Source of the DNA: UBA11606 sp964504305
Lineage (GTDB): Bacteria; Actinomycetota; Acidimicrobiia; Acidimicrobiales; Aldehydirespiratoraceae
Direction: 5' to 3'
DNA: 64,000 bases
NCBI GenBank assembly: GCA_964504305.1
Contig: CAZDEB010000012.1
Span: forward strand, 1-64,000
Made by a program: the position numbers and the translations under genes. Below, one piece after another: positions 1-7,793 of this stretch (positions are counted from its first letter, which is position 1; each line of letters starts with the position of its first letter). A model generated the notes under the pieces. That model searched no databases, was not told the origin of the DNA, and saw nothing but the letters and a program-made list of their open reading frames with translations.

Positions 1-58
1 GCCCCGCCCGCAGCCTCACCGCCTACGACCACTGACCCCTTGGAACTAACCGTCTGGC

Positions 59-955
59 TCAGACCAGAAGGGTCCGATAACGGATCGAGCCTCGAAGGTG
101 TCCGAAGCGGTTGCCGGCAATCCACGCCCACCGGGCCCGTCCGTGGGCGGTGATGATCGTCGGCAGACTAAGCCACAGAACAATCCACGACTTCCAACCG
201 GCGAGTCTCGGTGGCCGTTTCAGACCGGCCTCGACCATCCACTTGGCCACGAGGGGCCGGTAGGTCCCGTAGTTGAGGCCCTGGCGATACAGAGCGTTGG
301 GAGTGCTGCGGTAGCGATATTGGATAATGGCGTCTTCGGCGACGGTTACGTCGACTCCGTGTTGAAGCGCTCGCAGCGCATACTCCAAGTCCTCGGCGCC
401 AAAGATGTCTTCGTTGTAGGCACCAACCGAGTCGAACACCGAGCGGTGGATCCCGTGAGCGCCGGCCGGGGCGTAGGCAATCCCGCCGTAGAACCGGGGT
501 GGACCGCTTTGTTGCGCGCTCAGGCCGCGACTTTTGATAAGCCACGCGGGGTTCAAATTCTCAATCTCGATGCGCGCCGCAACCAGCCCGTTGTGATCTA
601 ACCCATCGCTCATGGCCTGAACCCAGCCCGCCATAACGACATCGTCACCGTCACAGAACATCAAATACTTGCCGCGAGCCACCGCAGCCCCAGAATTGCG
701 CGCGTAGCCGGCTCCGCTTCGGTCCCCGGCCGAAACCATGCGCAGGGCGGGCCAGTGCGCCATACGCCTCTGAACCAGTTCGGCGGTGCCGTCGGTACTG
801 CGATTGTCGACAACTATTACTTCGAAAGTGCCGTTGTATTCTTGGACTTCGAGTGCGTCGAGTTGGTCACCGATGCTGAGCTCTTCGTTGTGGCACGGGA
901 TAATCACCGAGACGTCGACGGTCTCATCGGCGGTTCGAAGTGCGGCAGATGACAT
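59..955 (-). CDS. Family 2 glycosyltransferase, polysaccharide locus
   Basis: Probably transfers a sugar from a nucleotide-sugar donor during surface-polysaccharide assembly at the cytoplasmic membrane face. The GT-A fold is visible: VSVIIPCHNEE near residues 15-25, VVDNRSTDG at 48-56, and the metal-binding DxD as CDGDD at 101-105. The C-terminal third holds YRYRS followed by a W/L-rich stretch that may touch the membrane. The protein is paralogous to the GT2 at 2206-3078, which shares YRYRS and the QG...G pattern after it. I chose the ATG at 955 because the alternative at 994 adds 13 residues outside the fold. Acceptor and donor sugars cannot be read from sequence. Confidence 0.85.
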   Translation of the reverse strand: MSSAALRTADETVDVSVIIPCHNEELSIGDQLDALEVQEYNGTFEVIVVDNRSTDGTAELVQRRMAHWPALRMVSAGDRSGAGYARNSGAAVARGKYLMFCDGDDVVMAGWVQAMSDGLDHNGLVAARIEIENLNPAWLIKSRGLSAQQSGPPRFYGGIAYAPAGAHGIHRSVFDSVGAYNEDIFGAEDLEYALRALQHGVDVTVAEDAIIQYRYRSTPNALYRQGLNYGTYRPLVAKWMVEAGLKRPPRLAGWKSWIVLWLSLPTIITAHGRARWAWIAGNRFGHLRGSIRYRTLLV

Positions 956-1012
956 CGGCCACCAATCGGCCCGCTGTCGACGGATTGAAGCCAAAACGGC
1001 ATCGCCGATCCC

Positions 1013-1087
1013 GCAAGCATTGTCTAGGCAAGCATTGTCTAGGCAAGCATTGTCTAGGCCAGCAGTGTCTAAGCAAGCAGTGTCTCA
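1013..1087. repeat. Five tandem 15-bp repeats (CTAG-containing)
   Basis: Three identical copies of GCAAGCATTGTCTAG are followed by two diverged copies (GCCAGCAGTGTCTAA, GCAAGCAGTGTCTCA). They fill the gap between the divergent GT2 (start 955) and GT4 (start 1101). The last copy ends 13 bp before the GTG start of the GT4, so the array lies in its promoter or leader region. Confidence 0.95.
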
Positions 1088-1100
1088 CTAGCCTCGTTGC

Positions 1101-2222
1101 GTGGCTGGCCGTCTGTTGTTTGTGTGTGGGGTGAACGCAGGGGGTGCCTACCGCTCAACTCTTGAGCTAGTGGGAGCGATGCGAAAGCGTGGCTACGACA
1201 TCGAGTTCATCGCCACCGATATCTACCTGCCCCGACGGGCACGCCTCGCCCATCGGTTGCTGAATCTCGAAACTCATCTAAAAGTCACACCTATGGACCG
1301 ACCGATCAGGTGGTTTCGCCACCGAATCGGGCGCAAACCTCGTTGGACCGAGTCCGAGTTCGGTCCGGTTGGGTTGACGGCAACCCCAGAGAGCGCGGTC
1401 GTCGCTCTTGGCCTTGAGCGGGGGTTCGACGCGGCGGTCATCACCACGATGCCGAGGTCGGCGTGGCGTGAAATCAAATTCTGGGCGGCCGAACACGCAA
1501 TCCCGTCAATGCTGTACCTCCGCGGCGTAGACGACCTGTTGCAGCTGGATCATCCCGACGGCGTAGCCGACATGACCGTCGCCAACACCAAATCTGTGGC
1601 CGCCACCGCCAACGAGCGCGGGGTCCCGACCCGTTTCATTCCGTCGCCGGTTGACCTCGCACCGACCCGTACCTCGTCTTCTCGATGCACCGCTTTGTTC
1701 ATCAGCCCAACCGAGTCGAGGGGACTCGGTGTTGCTCTGGCGTTGGCCGAGGCTCGACCCGACGTGGCGTTTGTATTCCAGACCGCCTGGGACGTGGGCG
1801 CTAGTGCGTGGTCTGATCTGCATCGGCGGACCAATCATCTCCCCAATGTCGAAATTCGGCAGTCGGCCGCAACTCCCTCGGAGATCTATGCCGATGCCAA
1901 AGTTCTTCTCACCCCTCATCAGATCGACAACCGACCGCGGGTGATCCTCGAAGCGCAATCGAACTCGATTCCGGTGCTGAGCAGCGATCAGCCTGGTTTG
2001 CGAGATCAGATGGGCGACGGCGGACTGCTCGTCGCTCCTGATGCTCCGATCGACGACTGGGTCGCCGCGTTCTCTTCGCTCTGGGACGACCAGGGCGAAT
2101 ACGACCGCCGCTGCAAGGCCGCCCTCGAATGGTCGCAACGGACCGACCAAGACCCTCAGCACATCGTCGACTCGTTTGAGGCAGCAGTCGCCGACCTGAT
2201 CGCCGGTGCTGCCCGTGCCTGA
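1101..2222 (+). CDS. Family 4 (GT-B) glycosyltransferase
   Basis: A 373-residue GT-B type transferase, probably acting on a polyprenyl-linked or nascent polysaccharide. The N-terminal acceptor half opens with FVCGVNAGGAYRSTLELV. The C-terminal donor-binding half has RPRVILEAQSNSIPVLSSD, typical of group-1 transferases, then GGLLVAPDAP. The start is GTG at 1101, directly after the 15-bp repeat array, with no convincing Shine-Dalgarno. Its end overlaps the next GT2 by up to 17 bp, so the two are translationally coupled. Specificity is unknown. Confidence 0.82.
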   Translation: MAGRLLFVCGVNAGGAYRSTLELVGAMRKRGYDIEFIATDIYLPRRARLAHRLLNLETHLKVTPMDRPIRWFRHRIGRKPRWTESEFGPVGLTATPESAVVALGLERGFDAAVITTMPRSAWREIKFWAAEHAIPSMLYLRGVDDLLQLDHPDGVADMTVANTKSVAATANERGVPTRFIPSPVDLAPTRTSSSRCTALFISPTESRGLGVALALAEARPDVAFVFQTAWDVGASAWSDLHRRTNHLPNVEIRQSAATPSEIYADAKVLLTPHQIDNRPRVILEAQSNSIPVLSSDQPGLRDQMGDGGLLVAPDAPIDDWVAAFSSLWDDQGEYDRRCKAALEWSQRTDQDPQHIVDSFEAAVADLIAGAARA

Positions 2223-3078
2223 ACCGGCCCTGAGCGTGATTATCCCGGCCTTCAACGCGGCCGATACGATCGTTGAGCAGCTCGAAGCCGTCCTCGAGTC
2301 CGCTGGCACCGAACCGATCGAGATTGTCCTGGTCGACAACGCATCGACCGATGAAACCGCGGCAATCTCGCGCAAAATGGCCGACGCCGACCATCGGATC
2401 CGAGTTCTCGAGGAACCACGCCAAGGAGCGCCCTACGCCATCAATACGGGGATCGAGGCGGCACGAAGCGGCTACCTCGCGTTCTGCGACGCCGACGACG
2501 TTGTCGGCGCGGGGTGGGTCGCAGCGGCTATCGATGCGCTGTCCGGCAGTCCACTCGTCACCGGACCGCTCGAACTGTTCCGCCTCAACCCCGAGGCGTT
2601 GGCCCAAAGCCGCAGCACGGCATGGGCCGGCCGGCTCGAAACGTTTGCCGGCGTGTTCGCAATGATCCCATCAGGAAACTTCGCCGCCCGCCGAGAAACG
2701 CTTGCTGAGATCGGCCCGTTTAACCCCGAAGTAGCCATCGGGTACGACATCGATTTTGCCTATCGGGCGTTTTCGCTCGGCATCACCCCGTCATTTTCGC
2801 CCGACCTCGAACTGCACTACCGCTACCGGTCCGGTCCGGGTTCGCTGTGGAAACAAGGCGTTGCGATGGGGCGCGTACAACCGTTCATTGCTCGACGTGT
2901 GCTCAACGACGGTCACCAAATTCCGCAGTGGATTCCGGGGTTGAAGCGGTGGATTTGGTTGATCAAAACCGTTCCGCGGCTTTCCAAAGCCCCCATGCGT
3001 CAGCGTTGGATATGGGTGGCTTCCACGTCGGTTGGTCGGCTGCGCGGGTCGTGGGCGGCGCGCTGCATTTCGCTCTGA
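2206..3078 (+). CDS. Family 2 glycosyltransferase (paralog of first GT2)
   Basis: A 290-residue GT-A glycosyltransferase for surface polysaccharide. LSVIIPAFNAADTI lies near the N-terminus, then LVDNASTDE and the DxD motif in AFCDADDVVGAGW. The C-terminal YRYRSGPGSLWKQG block and the following W-rich segment match the GT2 at 59-955, so the two genes look like duplicates with diverged specificity. The start is GTG at 2206, with another GTG at 2215; either overlaps the preceding GT4 gene. Confidence 0.85.
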   Translation: MLPVPEPALSVIIPAFNAADTIVEQLEAVLESAGTEPIEIVLVDNASTDETAAISRKMADADHRIRVLEEPRQGAPYAINTGIEAARSGYLAFCDADDVVGAGWVAAAIDALSGSPLVTGPLELFRLNPEALAQSRSTAWAGRLETFAGVFAMIPSGNFAARRETLAEIGPFNPEVAIGYDIDFAYRAFSLGITPSFSPDLELHYRYRSGPGSLWKQGVAMGRVQPFIARRVLNDGHQIPQWIPGLKRWIWLIKTVPRLSKAPMRQRWIWVASTSVGRLRGSWAARCISL

Positions 3079-3186
3079 TCGGCACGAGGGCCATCCACGC
3101 TTCTGGGAGTTGGTCGCCTAGTAGGCCGATTGACTCATTTTCGCCGCTCTACGGCCGACGAGAAAGCAACACGTTCGGAGGAACAA

Positions 3187-4113
3187 ATGCACGTTCTCGT
3201 TACTGGTGGCGCCGGGTTCATCGGCGCCAACCTGTGCCATGCGCTTCATCTCGCCGGCCATCAAGCAACCGCGTTCGACGACCTGTCGACCGGATTTGAG
3301 TCAAATCTGGATGGAGTCGAAGCGGATCTAATCGTCGGGAGCATTCTCGACCCTGTCGCTATCAACGCCGCGGTGGGGCCCGCCGATGCGGTGGTGCATC
3401 TTGCGGCCCGACCGTCGGTCCCGCGGTCGATCACCGATCCGGTCGCGAGCCATGTCGCCAACGCGACCGGCACCGTCAATGTCCTCGAAGCGGCTCGCCT
3501 CGACGGGCTGCGCCACGTAATAACCGCTGGATCATCCTCGGTCTACGGTGCCAATCCCACCTTGCCGAAGCACGCCGGACTGGCAACTCGGCCCGTCAGC
3601 CCGTACGCCGCCAGCAAGCTGGCCGCCGAGGCCTACACGTTGGCCTACGGCCATTCGTACGACCTTCCGACATTGTCGTTTCGGTTCTTCAACGTGTTCG
3701 GCCCGTTGCAGGCCGCGGGCCATGCATACGCAGCGGTCGTGCCGGCGTTTGTTGATGCGGCCCTGCGCGGCCACCCGGTGCCGGTGCAAGGTGACGGAAC
3801 ACAGAGCCGGGACTTCACCTACATCGACACGCTTACGAGCGTGGTGGTCGATGCAATCAACCGTCAAGTCACGAGTGACGATCCGGTGAACCTGGCCTAT
3901 GGCACCCGCACTGATCTCCTCACCGTGATCGAACTCATGCGGACCATGATCGACAACGATTTCGTGGTGGAGCACGGGCCCAACCGGGCCGGCGACGTTC
4001 CCCATAGCCAAGCCGATGATGGCCCGATCCGCCAACTGTTCCCGAGCGTCGAACCAACTTCGCTGGAGATCGGACTCAAGTCGACCATCGACTGGATGCG
4101 AACGGTCATCTGA
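3187..4113 (+). CDS. NAD-dependent nucleotide-sugar epimerase (GalE-like)
   Basis: An extended SDR of 308 residues that probably interconverts UDP-hexoses for the polysaccharide cluster. It begins MHVLVTGGAGFIGANLC, the NAD-binding GxxGxxG. It has HLAARPSVPRSI, the SSSVYG active-site Ser, SPYAASKLAAE with the catalytic YxxxK, and RFFNVFGP downstream. I chose the ATG at 3187 because GGAGG lies at the right distance upstream and the Rossmann motif begins immediately. GalE, GlcNAc-4-epimerase and decarboxylating relatives cannot be told apart here. Confidence 0.85.
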   Translation: MHVLVTGGAGFIGANLCHALHLAGHQATAFDDLSTGFESNLDGVEADLIVGSILDPVAINAAVGPADAVVHLAARPSVPRSITDPVASHVANATGTVNVLEAARLDGLRHVITAGSSSVYGANPTLPKHAGLATRPVSPYAASKLAAEAYTLAYGHSYDLPTLSFRFFNVFGPLQAAGHAYAAVVPAFVDAALRGHPVPVQGDGTQSRDFTYIDTLTSVVVDAINRQVTSDDPVNLAYGTRTDLLTVIELMRTMIDNDFVVEHGPNRAGDVPHSQADDGPIRQLFPSVEPTSLEIGLKSTIDWMRTVI

Positions 4114-4124
4114 CCCGCCGGTTG

Positions 4125-4748
4125 ATGTCTCATCTATCCACCCCCGCAGGGCCGTATCGGGGCAAACGGGCCCTCGACCTGGCCCTGCTTGTGCTGGTCT
4201 GCGTTCCGGCCACAGCCTTGGGAGCGGTGTGCGCGTTGGCCGTTCGCTTGACTTCGTCGGGCCCCGTCATCTTCCGCCAGGAGCGGGTCGGCCGGGGCGG
4301 AGTCGCGTTCGAGGTCCTGAAGTTCCGCACAATGACCCACGGCGACAACCCGATCATTCCGGATGCCTCAGTCATCACCAAGGTCGGCCGCGTGCTACGC
4401 CGGTTGTCACTCGATGAGCTACCTCAATTGCTCAACGTCGTGCGCGGCGAGATGAGCATTGTGGGTCCGCGACCGACACTCGCCTACCAAGTCGATAAGT
4501 GGACCCCTCGTCAAACCGGTCGACTAGCAGTACGGCCCGGACTCACGGGACTCGCCCAAGTCAACGGTCGTAACGACCTGTCGTGGCCCGAACGCATCGA
4601 ATTCGACCTGACCTATGTCGAGGAACAGTCGATACAAACCGACCTGTCGATCCTGCTTCGCACCGCTCGGGTAATGCTGGGTGGTGAAGGGTCTGGAGCT
4701 ACCGCGACCGACGATCCAATCGCTCAGGTCGAGCCGGGTCCACGATGA
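4125..4748 (+). CDS. Undecaprenyl-phosphate sugar phosphotransferase (initiating PGT)
   Basis: A small phosphoglycosyl transferase of 207 residues that probably loads the first sugar-phosphate onto undecaprenyl phosphate. One hydrophobic segment (ALDLALLVLVCVPATALGAV, about residues 14-33) precedes the bacterial sugar-transferase domain. That domain shows FRQERVGRGG, VLKFRTM and ELPQLLNVVRGEMSIVGPRP. The length fits the minimal, monotopic class without the extra transmembrane bundle. It ends with an ATGA overlap onto the acetyltransferase gene, a pairing typical of PglC/PglD or WecA-like modules. Confidence 0.88.
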   Translation: MSHLSTPAGPYRGKRALDLALLVLVCVPATALGAVCALAVRLTSSGPVIFRQERVGRGGVAFEVLKFRTMTHGDNPIIPDASVITKVGRVLRRLSLDELPQLLNVVRGEMSIVGPRPTLAYQVDKWTPRQTGRLAVRPGLTGLAQVNGRNDLSWPERIEFDLTYVEEQSIQTDLSILLRTARVMLGGEGSGATATDDPIAQVEPGPR

Positions 4749-5365
4749 GCAGCTTGGCGATTCTCGGGGCCGGAGGCCACGGACGCGAGGCGTTGGTCGT
4801 GGCTCGGCGCATGAATGCCGTACACCGCCGTTGGAGCGACGTCTTGTTGTTCGACGACGGTCGACTAGACGCCGAAATCATCGAAAGACTCGGGGTCTCG
4901 ATCCCTGTGACGATCGACAGCTTTGCCGATACCGGCGGCGAATTCGTCATAGCGGTCGGCGAACCATCGATACGTCGTTCGATCGCCGATCGTCTCGGCC
5001 CAGCATGCCGCGGAACCCAACTGGTGGATCCATCAGCGGTAATCGGCGATGACGTCGAGCTATCACCAGGGGTCATGGTCTATCCCGGTGCGACAATCAC
5101 GACCAACGTCCGAATCGGCGCTCACAGTCATCTCAACTGTGGAGCGGTCGTGTCGCACGACTGTCGCGTCGGCGATTTCGTCAGCCTGTCACCGGGCGTG
5201 GCGTTGAACGGCGCTGTCACCGTTGGATCCGGCGCCTTCTTGGGAACCGGCGCCGTGGTGCTTCCTGGAGTGACGATCGGTCAAGACGCGGTTGTGGGAG
5301 CCGGGGCGGTAGTAGTCGACGACGTCGCGCCGGACGCGACCGTGACAGGAGTTCCGGCGCGCTGA
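4745..5365 (+). CDS. NeuD/PglD-like sugar O- or N-acetyltransferase
   Basis: The N-terminal SLAILGAGGHGREALVVARR is the Rossmann-like sugar-binding half of the NeuD/PglD family. The C-terminal half is a left-handed beta-helix of hexapeptide repeats (VIGDDVELSPGVMVYPGA onward, SHDCRVGDF, VLPGVTIGQD, VGAGAVVVDDV). It would acetylate a nucleotide-activated amino or deoxy sugar before transfer. ATG at 4745 overlaps the stop of the preceding phosphotransferase. The protein stops right after GVPAR, slightly shorter than most relatives. Its last 85 bp overlap the convergent membrane-protein gene. Confidence 0.85.
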   Translation: MSSLAILGAGGHGREALVVARRMNAVHRRWSDVLLFDDGRLDAEIIERLGVSIPVTIDSFADTGGEFVIAVGEPSIRRSIADRLGPACRGTQLVDPSAVIGDDVELSPGVMVYPGATITTNVRIGAHSHLNCGAVVSHDCRVGDFVSLSPGVALNGAVTVGSGAFLGTGAVVLPGVTIGQDAVVGAGAVVVDDVAPDATVTGVPAR

Positions 5366-5922
5366 CTGCGTTGCTCGAACCCCATCACCAACGCGACGAC
5401 CACAATCCCGGCGGCCGCCGCCGCGACAAGGGCCGGCGCCAGCTGAGAAGGCCGACCAACCGACCCAATGATCGCCGCCGCGGCCGGCAGCGTCACCAAG
5501 ACCGCGGTGGCTGGACTGGCCTTGGTAGATCCGACGCAGAGCAGAGCCGCGCCAACGACCCCACCGACGATGACGGCCGGTTCGGTGTCGGCAACCAGCC
5601 CCCAAACAACGGCGTTGGCGACCAACGCAACAAACATCACTTCACGAGCCGAGTTCACGAAGCGAATCAGCAGCAAACCAACAACTCCAGAAACGGGTAA
5701 GGCCAAACTCGCAAAAACTCGACTTGGTCGCTCGGCAAACCCGCGAGTCGCAACTCCCGGGTAACGAGTCTCGATCGTCACGGCGACAGCCGCGACGATT
5801 ATCCAAGGCCCCCAGCGCGAGAAACGCCGCGCCAGCAGACCGGCGAGCACACCAGCGACAAGGCCGGCGATCAAGTCATGGGGATGCAGCGGACCTTCAG
5901 GGATAATCGCAGCCCACTGCAC
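5281..5922 (-). CDS. Predicted multi-spanning membrane protein, unknown
   Basis: I do not recognise this 213-residue protein. It has about five to six hydrophobic stretches, for example LIAGLVAGVLAGLLA, PWIIVAAVAVTIE, AVIVGGVVGAALLCVG and APALVAAAAAGIVVVALVMG, and a Ser/Thr/Ala-rich tail. The start is a GTG at 5922, just downstream of the CapD-like gene on the same strand. Its final 85 bp are antisense to the hexapeptide repeat of the convergent acetyltransferase, so either the last 28 codons are real tail or the true end is uncertain. The hydrophobic pattern supports a real gene; the function is unknown. Confidence 0.5.
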   Translation of the reverse strand: MQWAAIIPEGPLHPHDLIAGLVAGVLAGLLARRFSRWGPWIIVAAVAVTIETRYPGVATRGFAERPSRVFASLALPVSGVVGLLLIRFVNSAREVMFVALVANAVVWGLVADTEPAVIVGGVVGAALLCVGSTKASPATAVLVTLPAAAAIIGSVGRPSQLAPALVAAAAAGIVVVALVMGFEQRSQRAGTPVTVASGATSSTTTAPAPTTAS

Positions 5923-5929
5923 GTCACGC

Positions 5930-7351
5930 TCAGATCTTTAGCGCCGCACCGGAGTCGACGGCGACGCGACAAAGACTCTTCATCGCGACCTTCAAGTCGT
6001 CAGCGTCATCGATCGCCAACGCCTCGAGACCGAGCGGCGATTGGGCCGGTACCCGGCAATGAGAGATCAAGGGGTGGGCGTGTCGATCATCAACCTCGGA
6101 CTGACCCAACAGGACTTCGTGCATCTTTTCGCCGGGCCGAAGGCCGGTGAACACAATCTCTGTAGGTCGATCGGACTGGGCAACAAGACGTTTGGCCACA
6201 TCGACGATCTTCACCGGATCGCCCATGTCGAGAACCAAAGCTTCGCCGTCGAGCCCAACCGCCCCGGCCTGGATGACGAGCTGTACCGCCTCGGTAACGG
6301 TCATGAAGTAGCGGGTGACTTCGGGGTGAGTGACTGTAACCGGTCCCCCGTCAGCAATTTGGCGTTCAAACGCCCCGAGGACCGAGCCTCGGCTGCCGAG
6401 AACGTTGCCGAAGCGAACGCTCAGAAACGCCCCGTCTTCGCGAGCCGCGAACCACGACGTGAGCTGTTCGGCGATGCGTTTTGTGTATCCCAAGACGCTG
6501 GTGGGATCGGCGGCTTTGTCGGTGCTGATATTGACGAATCGGTCGACACCGGTGCCGGCTGCCGCCTCGAGCACGTTCAACGTGCCGTACACGTTGGTCT
6601 TGACGGCCTCGGCGGGATACATTTCGAGCAGCGGAAGATGTTTCAACGCCGCGGTGTGAAACACGACGTTCGGGCGGTGTTTATCAAAGACCTCGCGCAT
6701 GCGACCACGATCGCGGATGTCGGCCACCACGAGCAGTTCGCTGTCGAGCAGGGCTCGGCCCTCGATCGCCATCTGAACCGAATGCAAAGCCGATTCGTCA
6801 CGATCCACCATGATGAGCGCTTCAGGGCCGAAGCGGTGCAACTGGCGGCACAACTCCGAACCAATCGAACCGCCCGCACCGGTAACCAATACGCGACGAC
6901 CGTTGACATAGTCGGCAATAGCGTCGATATCGGTGTCGATCTGGTGACGGCCAAGTAGATCGGCTTCGGTGAGCGGTCGGACGTCGTCGGCGCTCACGTG
7001 TCCATCGATCAACTCGGTGACTGGGGGAACAATTCGGATGGCGATGTCAGCAGCCAAAGCACGGGCGGAAAGGTCTCGCAGATCGCTACTAGAGATCGAC
7101 GGCGCGGCAACCACGAGCATCTCGACGCCAGACCTTTGAGCGACAGTAAGGAGGCGGTCCCTATTGCCGAGTACCGGCACGCCTCTCAAACGAAGGTTTT
7201 TCTTGCCGGGATCATCGTCGATGAATCCGATTGGATTGAACCGCCCGGCACGATCGTTTTGCATCGACGTCACGACCTGCATGCCACCGTCGCCTGCACC
7301 GAAAATAAGCACCGGTGTGGATCCGAGCTTGGCTCGACGAGCAGTGTGCAA
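5930..7351 (-). pseudogene. FlaA1/CapD-like sugar 4,6-dehydratase, catalytic part (frameshifted)
   Basis: This is the soluble portion of a membrane-anchored UDP-sugar 4,6-dehydratase. VLIFGAGDGG is the first, regulatory Rossmann motif. VLVTGAGGSIGSELCRQL is the SDR NAD motif, followed by MVDRDESALH, FHTAALKHLPLLE and STDKAADPTSVLGYTKRIAE. The open frame extends upstream of its first ATG as ARFLERLIILHTARRAK, which normally joins the membrane domain. Here the membrane part sits in another frame (7357-7761). A single missing base near 7375-7390 would restore one protein of about 610 residues, the usual family length. It is either a sequencing error or a recent inactivation. Confidence 0.8.
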
Positions 7352-7356
7352 GATGA

Positions 7357-7761
7357 TCAGGCGTTCGAGGAATCGGGCGCTGCCCGCGCCACAGGACCAG
7401 CGGCGAGCGCAACGCTAACTGGCACGATTCGCGACCCGGGCAAGAACTCGTTGGCGACAACCGCCACAAGCACCGTGGCCAGAACCGTTTGGCTCAGCGC
7501 GAGGCCCTCATCAAGGCTTCCTCGCCGCCAACGCCCGCCGTACAGTCCCTTGACCGTGCCGATGGCCAAGAGCGAGAGCACGCCAATCAGCGCCATCACT
7601 TCGGGGTGCCAAGCCGACCACGTAGAAAGTCGAAGATCGAAGCGAAACGCCATCGCCGCGGCAACGCCGACCGTCCAAGCGGCGGCGTCGATCAGGAACA
7701 ACGCCGGCCCCGGAATGTGTATCGCTCGCCCGGTGCGCCCACCCCGCTGATCTTTGGTCAT
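7357..7761 (-). pseudogene. N-terminal membrane domain of the same FlaA1/CapD-like protein
   Basis: This frame encodes the transmembrane start of the dehydratase: PGPALFLIDAAAWTVGVAAA, VMALIGVLSLLAIGTV and LSQTVLATVLVAVVANEF, with FRFDLR between the helices as in CapD proteins. ATG at 7761 follows AAGGAGAGG. The frame runs off into PVARAAPDSSNA and stops, while the expected continuation, ARFLERLIILHTA, is read in the -1 frame. The junction has no obvious slippery heptamer, so programmed frameshifting is unlikely. Confidence 0.75.
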
Positions 7762-7793
7762 TCGGATCCCTCTCCTTCGCAACAGTCCGGAAC

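Noticed and set aside
1013..1087. CRISPR array
   Set aside because: The units are contiguous 15-bp repeats without spacers, and no cas genes are present.
7351..7400. Programmed -1 frameshift in the CapD-like gene
   Set aside because: No slippery heptamer or downstream pseudoknot is evident at the junction, and the family is normally one frame. A sequence error or mutation is simpler.
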